This document shows positions 38,045 through 46,965 of a DNA stretch of 64,000 nt, in pieces. The stretch lies in assembly GCA_965227945.1 (NCBI GenBank), contig CBDDGQ010000006.1, positions 1,240,001 to 1,304,000 of the forward strand. Direction: 5' to 3'. The position numbers and the translations under genes were made by a program. The first letter of the stretch is position 1. Each line of letters opens with the position of its first letter. Source of the DNA: Azorhizobium sp965227945. Lineage in GTDB: Bacteria; Pseudomonadota; Alphaproteobacteria; Rhizobiales; Xanthobacteraceae. The notes under the pieces were generated by a model. It saw only the letters and a list, made by a program, of their open reading frames with translations, was not told where the DNA came from and did no database searches.

Positions 38045-38233
38045 GTGTCCTCTGATCTCCATTTGAACCGGTGCGCGGTTGTTCGCGACAGAGCTATCTA
38101 TGATGAGATTGGAAAACAATATACGAATGTTACTGTATCGGCAGAATATGCTGAAATGACTACAGAAACATAAAATTTCGACGCGCCTGACTGAGATCGA
38201 GATAGCGCACTGAAACAACTTCGAAAGCGCAAT

Positions 38234-39217
38234 TTAAATGTAATCCCGCCGCTCCGGTGGGCTGCCGGTATTTCCGATGCGAATTCGCCACCACTGCAGA
38301 AGTTCCTCTAGGACGTCCTCAATGTGACGCTTCGGCGTCCAGCCTGTCAGCCGCATTAGGTCGGCAGGATCCCCCCCCGCACGCTGAATCTCCAGAGGGC
38401 GCAGCCGGGGAGCATCGATTTCGACCGTGAACGCGCGACTTGAACGCCCCCTTAAAAATTCAAGCAACGTTTCAATGCGATAGGTATTACCCGAAGCGAC
38501 GTTCACTAATACCCGCTTCTCTAGCCCTGGTTGCGTCAACAGCCGGACATAAGCATCCACCACATCCGCTACGTGGAGAAAGTCGCGCTCGGCGGAAAGG
38601 TTTCCTACCCGAATAACCGGCGGGATCTGCCCAGCCTCAATGCGGGCGATCTGCGCTGCGAAGGTGGGTAGGACGAATCGCTCGTCCTGCCCTGGACCGG
38701 TGTGATTGAACGAGCGGGTGATGATGAGCCTTTTTGTTGCCGGCAAGATGTCGCGAAGCATTGCCTCCGCGGCAACTTTGGAGGATGCGTAGGCGTTTCG
38801 CGGTTGCGTAACGGTAGCCTCCGACGCAACCCCAGCCCTGAAGCTTTCTCCGTAGACCTCGCTCGAGGACGAGAAGAAAAATACAGCCTCCGGCGCGTGA
38901 CGCGCAACTGCCGACGCCAGCACGAACGCCCCCCCAAAATTCACACGCCACGTAGATTCAGGGTCGCCCATCACGGATGACTGGGCCGCCAAATGGACTA
39001 CGACCTGCGGGCGAATGGTCGCGACCACCTGTTCAACGGACTGCGGGTCCAGCAGGTCCGCCTTGCGCATCTCCCAGCCCCACGGGATGGCCTTATCGCT
39101 GCTGCGGACCAGCAGAATGCGCCGATGAGTCGGAAACGCTGCTGCAAGCGCCGGAGCCAAGTAGCCTCCGACGAATCCGGTTCCGCCGACCAGGAGCAAA
39201 GCGGGCGTTTCGGGCAT
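38234..39217 (-). CDS. rmd: GDP-4-keto-6-deoxy-D-mannose reductase (Rmd-like)
   Basis: A 327-residue extended SDR: LLVGGTGFVGGYLAPAL (cofactor loop), HLAAQSSVMGDP, SSSSEVYGES, and the catalytic pair in NAYASSKVAAE, then RSFNHTGPGQDERFV, which is typical of Rmd and related GDP-sugar reductases. It acts on the product of Gmd to make GDP-D-rhamnose. It follows gmd by 3 bp on the minus strand, so the two form an operon. A GDP-6-deoxy-talose or other C4 outcome cannot be excluded from sequence. Confidence 0.82.
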   Translation of the reverse strand: MPETPALLLVGGTGFVGGYLAPALAAAFPTHRRILLVRSSDKAIPWGWEMRKADLLDPQSVEQVVATIRPQVVVHLAAQSSVMGDPESTWRVNFGGAFVLASAVARHAPEAVFFFSSSSEVYGESFRAGVASEATVTQPRNAYASSKVAAEAMLRDILPATKRLIITRSFNHTGPGQDERFVLPTFAAQIARIEAGQIPPVIRVGNLSAERDFLHVADVVDAYVRLLTQPGLEKRVLVNVASGNTYRIETLLEFLRGRSSRAFTVEIDAPRLRPLEIQRAGGDPADLMRLTGWTPKRHIEDVLEELLQWWRIRIGNTGSPPERRDYI

Positions 39218-39220
39218 GGA

Positions 39221-40198
39221 CTAGGCCCTCCGAAGCCGTTCCAGATCCGCGTCGACCATCTCGCGGATCATCTCCTGTAAGGTGATCGCAGGCTCCCAGC
39301 CGAGCTTGGCCTTTGCCTTAGCCGGGTTGCCAAGCAACACATCCACTTCCGCCGGCCGGAAGAAGGCGGGATCGATCACCAGATGCCGCTCCATCGGGAG
39401 GCCCACATGCTCGAAGGCGAGTTTGCACATTTCCCTGACGGTGGTGGTCCGGCCGGTTGCCACGACGTAATCGTCAGCGACATCCTGCTGGAGCATCAGC
39501 CACATGGCGCGGACATAGTCCTTCGCATGGCCCCAGTCACGCTTGGCATCAATGTTTCCGAGCCGTAGTTCCGACGCCATGCCAAGGCTGATCCGCGCCA
39601 CACAGTCAGTGACCTTGCGGGTCACGAACTCGATGCCGCGCAGCGGGCTTTCATGATTGAAAAGAATTCCGGAGGAGGCGTGCAGCCCGAAGCTTTCCCG
39701 ATAATTGACCGTTATCCAGTGGCCGTACAGCTTGGCCACTGCATAAGGCGAACGCGGGTAGAATGGCGTAGTTTCGCTCTGGGCCGCTTCCTGAATCTTG
39801 CCGTACATTTCGGACGAAGACGCCTGATAGAAACGGGCCTCGGGCGCGACAATCCTGACTGCCTCGAGCACGTTGGTGACACCGACGGCAGTGATATTCG
39901 CTGTCAAAATAGGCTGCTGCCAGGAGGAGGCTACAAAAGACTGCGCGGCCAGATTGTAGATCTCATCCGGCTTAACCTCACCGACCAAGCGAATAAGGCT
40001 CGAGAGGTCCGAAAGGTTACCGTCCATCATGTGGACATCCTTGTCAACACCAAGCCACCGCAAGCGATGGTCCGCAACTCCCAAGTGCGACGAGCGCCGG
40101 ACGACGCCAAAAACCTCGTAGCCATGCTCAAGCAGAAGCTGGGATAGATAGGCCCCGTCTTGTCCGGTGATTCCCGTCAGCAACGCACGCTTGGCCAT
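39221..40198 (-). CDS. gmd: GDP-mannose 4,6-dehydratase
   Basis: A 325-residue extended SDR. Diagnostic motifs are ALLTGITGQDGAYLSQLL, EIYNLAAQSFVASSW, the catalytic SSSEMYG and SPYAVAKLYGHW, and FNHESPLRG, all intact. It turns GDP-mannose into GDP-4-keto-6-deoxymannose. With manC (46966-48390) and rmd, the window holds a complete route from mannose-1-phosphate to GDP-D-rhamnose. The 168 bp upstream are free of genes and should hold the promoter. Confidence 0.93.
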   Translation of the reverse strand: MAKRALLTGITGQDGAYLSQLLLEHGYEVFGVVRRSSHLGVADHRLRWLGVDKDVHMMDGNLSDLSSLIRLVGEVKPDEIYNLAAQSFVASSWQQPILTANITAVGVTNVLEAVRIVAPEARFYQASSSEMYGKIQEAAQSETTPFYPRSPYAVAKLYGHWITVNYRESFGLHASSGILFNHESPLRGIEFVTRKVTDCVARISLGMASELRLGNIDAKRDWGHAKDYVRAMWLMLQQDVADDYVVATGRTTTVREMCKLAFEHVGLPMERHLVIDPAFFRPAEVDVLLGNPAKAKAKLGWEPAITLQEMIREMVDADLERLRRA

Positions 40199-40366
40199 TC
40201 AAGCCCCCAGATATCATTTTGATGGCCAGTCCTTACTCGAAGACGCATAAGGTGTACAGCAGTCCAAACCAATCACACCGAGAATGGCCTAAGCGACAAA
40301 GTTCGGCGAGCAGCGTGAATTGTGGGGCCCTTAAAATCGGCTAGTCATTGGAAGGAGGCAGCTTGT

Positions 40367-41557
40367 TTAATGCTGCGAATGCGCGTCGGCGCCCCCATGC
40401 TTGAGCGCTAGCTCCCTCGAAAGCAGCTCCGCTTGACCGTGCCGGCCAAGGTGGCGGAGCAACCGGACCTTTTCCAGCATGAGGGTTTGGGAGTCCAGTC
40501 CATTTGTGCCCGCCCGCACTGCGGCATCATATGCCTTTTGAAAGCGACCGGATTCGCGTAAAACCATTGCATATTCAAGCCAGACGTCTGAATCCGATGG
40601 CAATTCAGCCAAATAGGCACCATAGAGGACGCAGGCTACATCCCAAGATCGCTGATCGCGGGCCGCCTGCGCATTGAGAAGTTTGCGCAAGGCATTCCCG
40701 TTCAAGACCTCGGGTGGCCGTTCGGACACTCTCGCAGCGTCAGGGGCATATTGGCGCGTGCCGTAGTTCATTTGTACCCCATGGGCGCGCATCCCATAAG
40801 CGGCCTCTCCTCCCCCGGCGTCCAGAGCGCTCAACTCGCGTATTGCCTCCGCGCTACCGCCAATCTCGGCAGAGTGGCGGAACGCGCCCTGCGCCTCATT
40901 AAAGCGACACAGGAGCTTGAGAAGGTGGCCGAGTTGGAGACTGGCTTCGGAGTCCATGGGGTTAAGTTCCATGGCCCGCCGGTAAGCTACTTCTGCTGGG
41001 CCGAACTGTTGCAATTCCTTCGAAACGTTCCCTAATTGAATCCAGATCGCGACGTCAGCGCCTTCCGCCTGCAAATGAGCTCGGTAATGCCGCGCGGCCT
41101 CGCCCCAATCGCGGGCATCGCGCGCCTGGTCTCCAAGCATGCGGGAGGAGCGTCGCGCGGCATCATCCACAGCGCGCCGCATCTCGTCAGAGCGCGGAAC
41201 ATCAGGATAACGGTCAAGAACCTCGGTGCAAAGGCGGAAGACAGCCTCCGCATCGCTCTCGCGGTTCATCGTCTTCAACAGATAACCGAGATGGAGCAGG
41301 ACATCGGCATCCTCAGGCGCAGCGGCAGCCGCCGCCCGATAGGCCATCTCTGCGGCGGACAGGTTGCCCGCTTCCTTTAAGGCATGCCCGAGCTGGACGC
41401 GAACTCTCCAATCCTTCGGCTTCAAGGCAACATAGGCGGCGTAATGCTGCACCGCAGTGCCCCAGTCTTTGATATCACGGGCCGCATCGGCGTGCGCTAA
41501 TTCCCGTTGCGCGCGCCCGTTGCTTAAATTAAGCCAGCCGAACCACTTCGCTCTCAT
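40367..41557 (-). CDS. Tetratricopeptide-repeat protein
   Basis: A 396-residue soluble protein made of TPR repeats (WRVRVQLGHALKEAGNLSAA, ADVLLHLGYLLKTMNRES, AIWIQLGNVSKELQQFGPAE, EASLQLGHLLKLL), with a less regular segment at about 250-300 and a further repeat pair at the end. Proteins like this often scaffold glycosyltransferases in polysaccharide loci. The ATG overlaps the stop of a 39-residue upstream frame by 4 bp (ATGA), so expression is probably coupled to it. Confidence 0.75.
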   Translation of the reverse strand: MRAKWFGWLNLSNGRAQRELAHADAARDIKDWGTAVQHYAAYVALKPKDWRVRVQLGHALKEAGNLSAAEMAYRAAAAAAPEDADVLLHLGYLLKTMNRESDAEAVFRLCTEVLDRYPDVPRSDEMRRAVDDAARRSSRMLGDQARDARDWGEAARHYRAHLQAEGADVAIWIQLGNVSKELQQFGPAEVAYRRAMELNPMDSEASLQLGHLLKLLCRFNEAQGAFRHSAEIGGSAEAIRELSALDAGGGEAAYGMRAHGVQMNYGTRQYAPDAARVSERPPEVLNGNALRKLLNAQAARDQRSWDVACVLYGAYLAELPSDSDVWLEYAMVLRESGRFQKAYDAAVRAGTNGLDSQTLMLEKVRLLRHLGRHGQAELLSRELALKHGGADAHSQH

Positions 41558-41673
41558 AAGATGATCGCCTCGTATATTTTCGCCGCATTCTCCTGGTGGA
41601 AGATGCGGCCGATAATGTGATGAGCGGCGCTCGCCACACGTTTAGAAGGGGTAGACACCCAGGGATCGGTCAT
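41554..41673 (-). CDS. Short upstream peptide, 39 residues
   Basis: A small frame, MTDPWVSTPSKR ... IFHQENAAKIYEAIIL, with GAGG 8 bases before its ATG and a stop that overlaps the TPR gene start by 4 bp. Its end (AAKIYEAIIL) resembles the last helix of glycosyltransferases or hydrolases, so it could be the tail of a lost gene, a leader peptide for the TPR gene, or a true small protein. Only the coupling and the ribosome-binding site support it. Confidence 0.4.
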   Translation of the reverse strand: MTDPWVSTPSKRVASAAHHIIGRIFHQENAAKIYEAIIL

Positions 41674-41819
41674 GACTAAACCTCATCTTTACTCTCGTAA
41701 AAATAATGACACTTGACCGACAATTCTACGTGGCGCACTTTGTACATTTTAATTTAATGGCATATTGCGAAGGACATCTGACTTGAAGAAATAAGCCCTG
41801 TCACAATGACAATATCCGC

Positions 41820-42104
41820 TCAGGCAAGTGTAGCATCCACGTTCGTGAGAAATTTGCCGAGCGACGCATACCTCGGTGCCGACAGCACATCACGAGGATA
41901 AGGCCCAAGGAAGGCTCTGGTGTCGGTAAGCAGGTCGCACTCAGTTGGCGGTACTGCAGACGTGATCACCGCAGCATCCCTTTGCGCCCACAGCCGCTTA
42001 TGACGAGGTCCATCGCAATTCATGGGAAACGAAACGTCCTCGTTGGTGCGCGAGAGACAGCGATAGAGAAGCCGCGTCTCCCCGCCATTTTCCCCAGGAG
42101 GCAT
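41820..42104 (-). CDS. Hypothetical protein, 94 residues
   Basis: A 94-codon frame 24 bp downstream of a glycosyltransferase gene, same strand. The C-terminal part (CDLLTDTRAFLGPYPRDVL) looks like real protein, while the first 25 residues do not. I recognise no family. It may be the end of a truncated gene. The 146 bp to its left are AT-rich and empty. Confidence 0.35.
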   Translation of the reverse strand: MPPGENGGETRLLYRCLSRTNEDVSFPMNCDGPRHKRLWAQRDAAVITSAVPPTECDLLTDTRAFLGPYPRDVLSAPRYASLGKFLTNVDATLA

Positions 42105-42128
42105 ATCATATTAACCTGGCCATCCGCA

Positions 42129-43724
42129 TCACGCGGCTCCCGCTAACTGCGCCAGATCCTCCAGAACGATCTGCCCAGACACCTGCCACGTATATGATGT
42201 CGCATGCCGGATTCCCTTTAATGCAAGCTTCTTTCTCAAAGCTGCATCTTCCGTGAGGCGCCGGAGTGCCGCGCTGATTGCATCAATGTCGTAGGGGTCC
42301 ACCAATACAGCGGCACCCCCGGCAACCTCGGCCATGCTCGAGCCGTGTGACGTCAAAACCGCACAACCACAACGCATGGCTTCGATGATCGGCAGTCCGA
42401 AGCCCTCATAGAGGCTCACATAGGCGCTAAACATAGCGCCGGAATAGAGACATGATAAATGGTGCTCCGAAAGGTCGGACAAGATCTTGACAACCCCCTC
42501 AAGGCCGGCCTCGCGGCGAAAGGTCAGCATCTTCTCCACCTCCCACCCCATCTTCCCAACGAAGACCAGATCGGGCGCAGACGGGAGACACTGACGGAGC
42601 GCTTGGTACGCCAGGAGAAGCCGCAGATGGTTTTTTCGGGGCTCCATGGTCGCGACCGCGAGGATATACCGGCCGCGAGCGAGGCCAAACTGCGCAAGAA
42701 CCGGTTCTACCTGTTTGGCCGAGCGCCGGGCAATGCTGTCGCTGGCGGCATTTGGCACGATGAGAACCCGATCAGGCGGGATTTGCATGTGCGTGACGAG
42801 ATCGTCGCGCGTGGAACGCGATACGGCATAGACCCGATCGGCATCCTTGAACCGTTTTACGTTCTCATCGAAATTCAGTTTTGCATTGGCGTGGGAATAC
42901 TGCGGCAAGAGGATCGGGATCAGGTCATGCGCCCAGGCGACGTTCACCAGCCCCGGAATGGTGAACGGCGTAAAATAGTTAGCCACATAGACCTTGCAGT
43001 CATCCGCGATCAGCTGCGAGGCGATGTCCTGGAGTAAGCGGTCTCTTTCCCTCTGAAGCCGGGCGCGCCGGAGATCGCAGACGATGGCTGCGCCCGGCCC
43101 CGGCTCCATGAAATAGTGCGGCAATCCGGTGAACTGGACCTCGACCGAAACGTTCTCCGCCCCGGCTGGAAACAGCGAGAGCGGAATGAAGCCCGCCCCG
43201 TTGGTCCAGCGCCCATCGCCATCGGTCGCGACGAAACCTTGCACCAGCCGGCGATCGGCCCCGGAGACCCGCACAACCTGGCCTGGCGCCGAGATCAAAA
43301 GACTGGAGACACGGACGCCCAGACGTTCCGCTCCAACGCTTCCCTTGTGCACCCTCTGGCTGCTGCGGCTGACCACGGCAAAGGTCCGGTGCGGCGTCGG
43401 CCCCTCGTAGGACGCACCGCCGCGCTCAACGGTGGCGGGAACGATCTGTCCGTCCACCAGAAAGCGCACGTCGGGCTCGTCGGTATAGGGCCAGGGCTCG
43501 GGGTCGTCGTAGGACACCGCGACCGGGGCAGAGATCACCTCAGGCTCCCAACTCAGGCCCGCCAGCGCCTCCTGACGCACCGGTCCTTGGCGCGAATCGC
43601 AGACCATGGTGACGCGAAACGCCGGGTTCGCCGCCTTCACCGCATTGAGGATACCGCATGAGACCTGATAGACTCCGCCGAGAACTCCCTGCTGGAAACA
43701 GCCGCCGTCAAATGCTATGTGCAT
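42129..43724 (-). CDS. Glycosyltransferase, GT4 family, with inserted beta-rich domain
   Basis: A 531-residue GT-B protein, about 130 residues longer than usual. The N-terminal half is FDGGCFQQGVLGGVYQVSCG, then a beta-rich insertion at about residues 90-220 (DRRLVQGFVATDGDGRWTNG, IPLSLFPAGAENVSVEVQF). The fold resumes with WAHDLIPILLPQYS, the donor site in LAVATMEPRKNHLRLL and YEGFGLPIIEA (E-x7-E). The insertion has the GxWT-type pattern seen in carbohydrate-related beta modules elsewhere in this locus. It overlaps the preceding glycosyltransferase gene by 17 bp. Confidence 0.8.
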   Translation of the reverse strand: MHIAFDGGCFQQGVLGGVYQVSCGILNAVKAANPAFRVTMVCDSRQGPVRQEALAGLSWEPEVISAPVAVSYDDPEPWPYTDEPDVRFLVDGQIVPATVERGGASYEGPTPHRTFAVVSRSSQRVHKGSVGAERLGVRVSSLLISAPGQVVRVSGADRRLVQGFVATDGDGRWTNGAGFIPLSLFPAGAENVSVEVQFTGLPHYFMEPGPGAAIVCDLRRARLQRERDRLLQDIASQLIADDCKVYVANYFTPFTIPGLVNVAWAHDLIPILLPQYSHANAKLNFDENVKRFKDADRVYAVSRSTRDDLVTHMQIPPDRVLIVPNAASDSIARRSAKQVEPVLAQFGLARGRYILAVATMEPRKNHLRLLLAYQALRQCLPSAPDLVFVGKMGWEVEKMLTFRREAGLEGVVKILSDLSEHHLSCLYSGAMFSAYVSLYEGFGLPIIEAMRCGCAVLTSHGSSMAEVAGGAAVLVDPYDIDAISAALRRLTEDAALRKKLALKGIRHATSYTWQVSGQIVLEDLAQLAGAA

Positions 43725-44820
43725 GGCTCACCAATGGGTGTTCAAGGAAATTGGCAAGTAAGGCGTCCCATTTACGCAGCGTTTGCGTGGTGGAAAAAAA
43801 CTCCGCCCGCGCGCTCTGAGCGCGAATGAGCGCCCGGCGCAGATCGGCGTCCTCATGGACCGCGACCACGCGCGCAGCGATTTGCTCAATGTCCGGATCG
43901 CGCACTAGAAGGCCAGCCGCCCCGCACGTCTCGCTGACAGCGCTGGAGGCCAGGGCCACGACTGGGCAGCCAACGGCAAACGCCTCAATCAGCGGCACCA
44001 TGAAGCCTTCGTGCTCGCTGGCGGAAACGAACGAATCCGCCGTTGCCAGTGAGAAGCGCAAGGCTTCGCGGGGCTGATTGACCTCGAACAGAACGTCCTG
44101 CTCGATTCCCAGATCCTCACTGAGCCGTCGCAGACTGAGGAAATAACACCGATCCGATACCTTGCCGTGCAACCTCAGGCGGGCCGGCTTCCCGGTCATC
44201 CGGTTCACCATCGCCGCGATACGGATCAGATTGTCGTACCGCTTGTTGGGCACATATCTGCCAATAAAGGCCAGATTGATCGTCCCGCCCATGCGCCGCT
44301 CAAGGAAAATATCAGGGTCGCGCGCGGTGTCGCGGTAGAACTGCTCATCGTAGAAGACGGGAATGACCACCGGCCCAATATAGCCGCAGTCGGCCAGTTC
44401 CTGAACATTGTAGCCGGAGTCCCCAACAACGGCATCGAATCCGCTCCGCATATCGCCGAGCTTCGCCCGCGCCTGATCGCAGGCGTCCGCAAGCAAGCTC
44501 TGACCAAAACGCCGAAAGAAATACCCTGGTGTTATATTATGGTAAACCATAATCTTACTGCAGGGCAGATCAATCAAACGATCGGAACTGTCGTTAAGAA
44601 AAGAATGATGAAATATTAAAAGGTCATCATGCTGAGGCTTTAGGCCAATGAAGTCTTCTACAGTCTGCGTGAATGCCGGAGCGAAGGCTAAAGAGTTGCT
44701 GTCGCAGATCAAAAAAGACCGAATGCCAGCCCTCAACAAAGCAAGATGCAAATACGTCAATGAGAAGCCGACGGCATCTCGCGCGATGATCGCTGGTGAA
44801 TAATGAAAGACCCGCGCCAT
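43708..44820 (-). CDS. Glycosyltransferase, GT4 family
   Basis: A 370-residue GT-B protein: FHYSPAIIARDAVGFSLTYL at the start, VYHNITPGYFF, NLAFIGRYVPNKRYDNLIRI at the donor-domain entrance, and EHEGFMVPLIEA (E-x7-E). It resembles the enzyme at 27141-28307 in its HNITP motif and R/H-EGFxVP site, so the two probably use the same kind of acceptor. Its ATG overlaps the preceding stop by one base (TAATG), coupling it to the coiled-coil gene. Confidence 0.82.
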   Translation of the reverse strand: MARVFHYSPAIIARDAVGFSLTYLHLALLRAGIRSFLICDSNSLAFAPAFTQTVEDFIGLKPQHDDLLIFHHSFLNDSSDRLIDLPCSKIMVYHNITPGYFFRRFGQSLLADACDQARAKLGDMRSGFDAVVGDSGYNVQELADCGYIGPVVIPVFYDEQFYRDTARDPDIFLERRMGGTINLAFIGRYVPNKRYDNLIRIAAMVNRMTGKPARLRLHGKVSDRCYFLSLRRLSEDLGIEQDVLFEVNQPREALRFSLATADSFVSASEHEGFMVPLIEAFAVGCPVVALASSAVSETCGAAGLLVRDPDIEQIAARVVAVHEDADLRRALIRAQSARAEFFSTTQTLRKWDALLANFLEHPLVSHAHSI

Positions 44821-45299
44821 TAGCCCCCCATCTTGCCGATGGCTTCGCCATGCAACTGCCGCGCTTCGTCCAAAAGGGCGCGGGTCAGTTCGAACATGCC
44901 GGCAAACTCCCTCTTCGCAGCGGCCAGCACCGCGGTCTGACTATCGCGCATCGCCTCCAACTCCATCACAGGGCGATCACTGAGAGCTGCCACCTCCGCC
45001 GCAAGGGCATCGACCCGCCCCTCTACCTTGGCCAGCGTCCGCTCCACCCGTTCCAGCGCCGCAGTGAATGCCTCATCGCGCAAGGTCTGCAACCGCTCCA
45101 GCCGCGCCACTGTCTCCGCCATACCACCAATGGCTAGGCGTAGGCTCTGGGGATCGTCGGGATTTAAGCGAGAGACACTATTCGGTCCTGCGGCCGTTTC
45201 GACGGCACTTTTTTGTTGCAATTTGAACCTATCTATCACCCTTTGAGCCGCGATGGCGATCCGATCATCGTCCCAAGTGGTGGGCGTCGCTTCATTCAT
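44820..45299 (-). CDS. Coiled-coil protein of polysaccharide operon
   Basis: A 159-residue protein, mostly long helix (VARLERLQTLRDEAFTAALERVERTLAKVEGRVDA in part), with no enzyme motif and no membrane segment. The frame is open far upstream, but that part lies over the P450 gene in another frame; the ATG at 45299 is the first sensible start. It leads the operon with two glycosyltransferases. Coiled-coil partners of this type may organise glycosyltransferases, as suggested also for the protein at 28307-29143. The function is unknown. Confidence 0.6.
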   Translation of the reverse strand: MNEATPTTWDDDRIAIAAQRVIDRFKLQQKSAVETAAGPNSVSRLNPDDPQSLRLAIGGMAETVARLERLQTLRDEAFTAALERVERTLAKVEGRVDALAAEVAALSDRPVMELEAMRDSQTAVLAAAKREFAGMFELTRALLDEARQLHGEAIGKMGG

Positions 45300-45415
45300 C
45301 TTCGTGGAACCTATGGTACCAGCGCACAAAAAGCGAATAGCATAACAAACTAGACATCTCTCCCGCGAAAGGTAACAAATTTGGGGTAAAGTGGCGATCG
45401 TTATGTAATCGCATA

Positions 45416-46819
45416 TTATCGCCGAACGACTGCCGTTACCGGCAATCCACCCGCGGGCCGCAGGGTCAGGCGGCTTGCGGGCTGCACTTTTGTGCCTTCC
45501 ACGACCCGCACACGAAACTGCTGTACCAAAATCGCCAGGCACAGGATCGATTCGGTCAAACCAAACGCCAGCCCGGCACAGATGCGCGGACCCACCGCGA
45601 ACGGAATGTAGGTGTAGGGGGCCGGCCGCTGGGTCAGGAAGCGCTCGGGCATGAAGCGTTCCGGCTGCGCCCACAGGCCCACCGCGCGGTGCAGCAGCCA
45701 CGGCACCACCACGATCAGCGCCGCCGGATCGATGTCGACGCCGGCGATCTGATCCGCCGCCTTCGCCTGGCGGGCGAGGATCGGCACCGGTGGATAGAGC
45801 CGCAGCGTCTCCTCGATCACCGCCCGGCACCAATCCAAGCGCGGCACATCGGCCACGGTGGGCGTCCGGTCGCCACACACCGTGACGAGTTCCGCCAGAA
45901 TCGCCTCCTCCACCCAGGGGGCGTTGGACAGAAGATACCAGGCCCAGGTGAGGGTGGCCGCCGTGGTCTCGTGGCCGGCCATGAAGATGGTGGCGGCCTC
46001 GTTGCGCAGGGCCGAGACGTCGAGGCCCAGGTCCGGGCTCTTCTGCTGGCGCCTGACCAGCAGATCCACCATGGAATTGTGGTCGCCATGGCCCGCCAGA
46101 TGGTCCGACACCACCTTGCCGATCACCCGGTCCAGTTGCGCCACGGAGCGCCGCAGGCGCGGGCCGCGGAACACCGGCAGGCCCTCGTCGGCGCCGAGGA
46201 AATAGCCCAGGTTGAAATTGTCGATCAGGCCCTGGTAGCGGGTGAAGGCGTCCACCGCCTCATGCGCCGCCTGCGGGCCGAGATGGTTGCCGAACACGGC
46301 GCGCGAGATGATCTCCGCCGTCAGCTCCGCCATCTCGGTGAGGACGTTGAAAGGCTCCCCTGCCGAGCGGGCGCGCCAGCGGTCCGCCATGGCCAGCGTC
46401 ACCGCTTCCATGGTCTGGCCGAAGCTGGGCACGCGGTTCTTGTGGACAATGTCGCTAACCAGCGGCCGGCGGCGCTTCCAGGTCTCGCCGTCGGAAATGA
46501 ACAGGCCATCCCCCAGCAGATATTCCAGCGCCCGGCGCATCTGCGGACTCTTGCGCTCGTAATTGTCGTGCCGGGTGGCCATCACATGCTTCACCGTCTC
46601 CGGCGAATTGGCCAGGAACACTTGTCGGCCGAAAATGCGGATCTGGCCGGAGGTGGATTTGTAGTCATTCACCTGCCACAGCGAGATCAGATTGCGCTTG
46701 GCGGTCAGAATGAGGTCCAGCGGGCCGAGGCGCTTGGCATGGGGACGCGGCCGGGCGGGGGCGAACCAGCCGGGGCCGCGCTCCTCCAGAATCGGCGCCG
46801 GCGTCACGAAAAACGGCAT
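45416..46819 (-). CDS. Cytochrome P450
   Basis: A 467-residue soluble P450: I-helix oxygen-binding AGHETTA, K-helix EETLRLYPPVP (ExxR) and the heme-binding loop FAVGPRICAG with axial Cys414. It is closest to the CYP102/CYP4-like fatty-acid hydroxylase group by its EETLRLYPP and AGHETTA motifs. No ferredoxin or reductase gene is adjacent. The ATG at 46819 has GGTGGAT upstream; an upstream extension of 43 residues looks non-coding. Its position between the sugar genes and manC may be chance, or it could oxidise a lipid such as the one made by rkpAGH (speculation). Confidence 0.85.
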   Translation of the reverse strand: MPFFVTPAPILEERGPGWFAPARPRPHAKRLGPLDLILTAKRNLISLWQVNDYKSTSGQIRIFGRQVFLANSPETVKHVMATRHDNYERKSPQMRRALEYLLGDGLFISDGETWKRRRPLVSDIVHKNRVPSFGQTMEAVTLAMADRWRARSAGEPFNVLTEMAELTAEIISRAVFGNHLGPQAAHEAVDAFTRYQGLIDNFNLGYFLGADEGLPVFRGPRLRRSVAQLDRVIGKVVSDHLAGHGDHNSMVDLLVRRQQKSPDLGLDVSALRNEAATIFMAGHETTAATLTWAWYLLSNAPWVEEAILAELVTVCGDRTPTVADVPRLDWCRAVIEETLRLYPPVPILARQAKAADQIAGVDIDPAALIVVVPWLLHRAVGLWAQPERFMPERFLTQRPAPYTYIPFAVGPRICAGLAFGLTESILCLAILVQQFRVRVVEGTKVQPASRLTLRPAGGLPVTAVVRR

Positions 46820-46965
46820 CACGCATCCACCATTGGCGGCCGGTCTCCTGCCGTGAGCCAGAGGAAGTTTGCGGCACGGCATTGACCCTGGCTTAAAGCA
46901 GATCGCGGCACGGACAAAGCCTCTTGCCGCACTGCAACGCCAAGCCACCGGGACGGGATCCGGCG

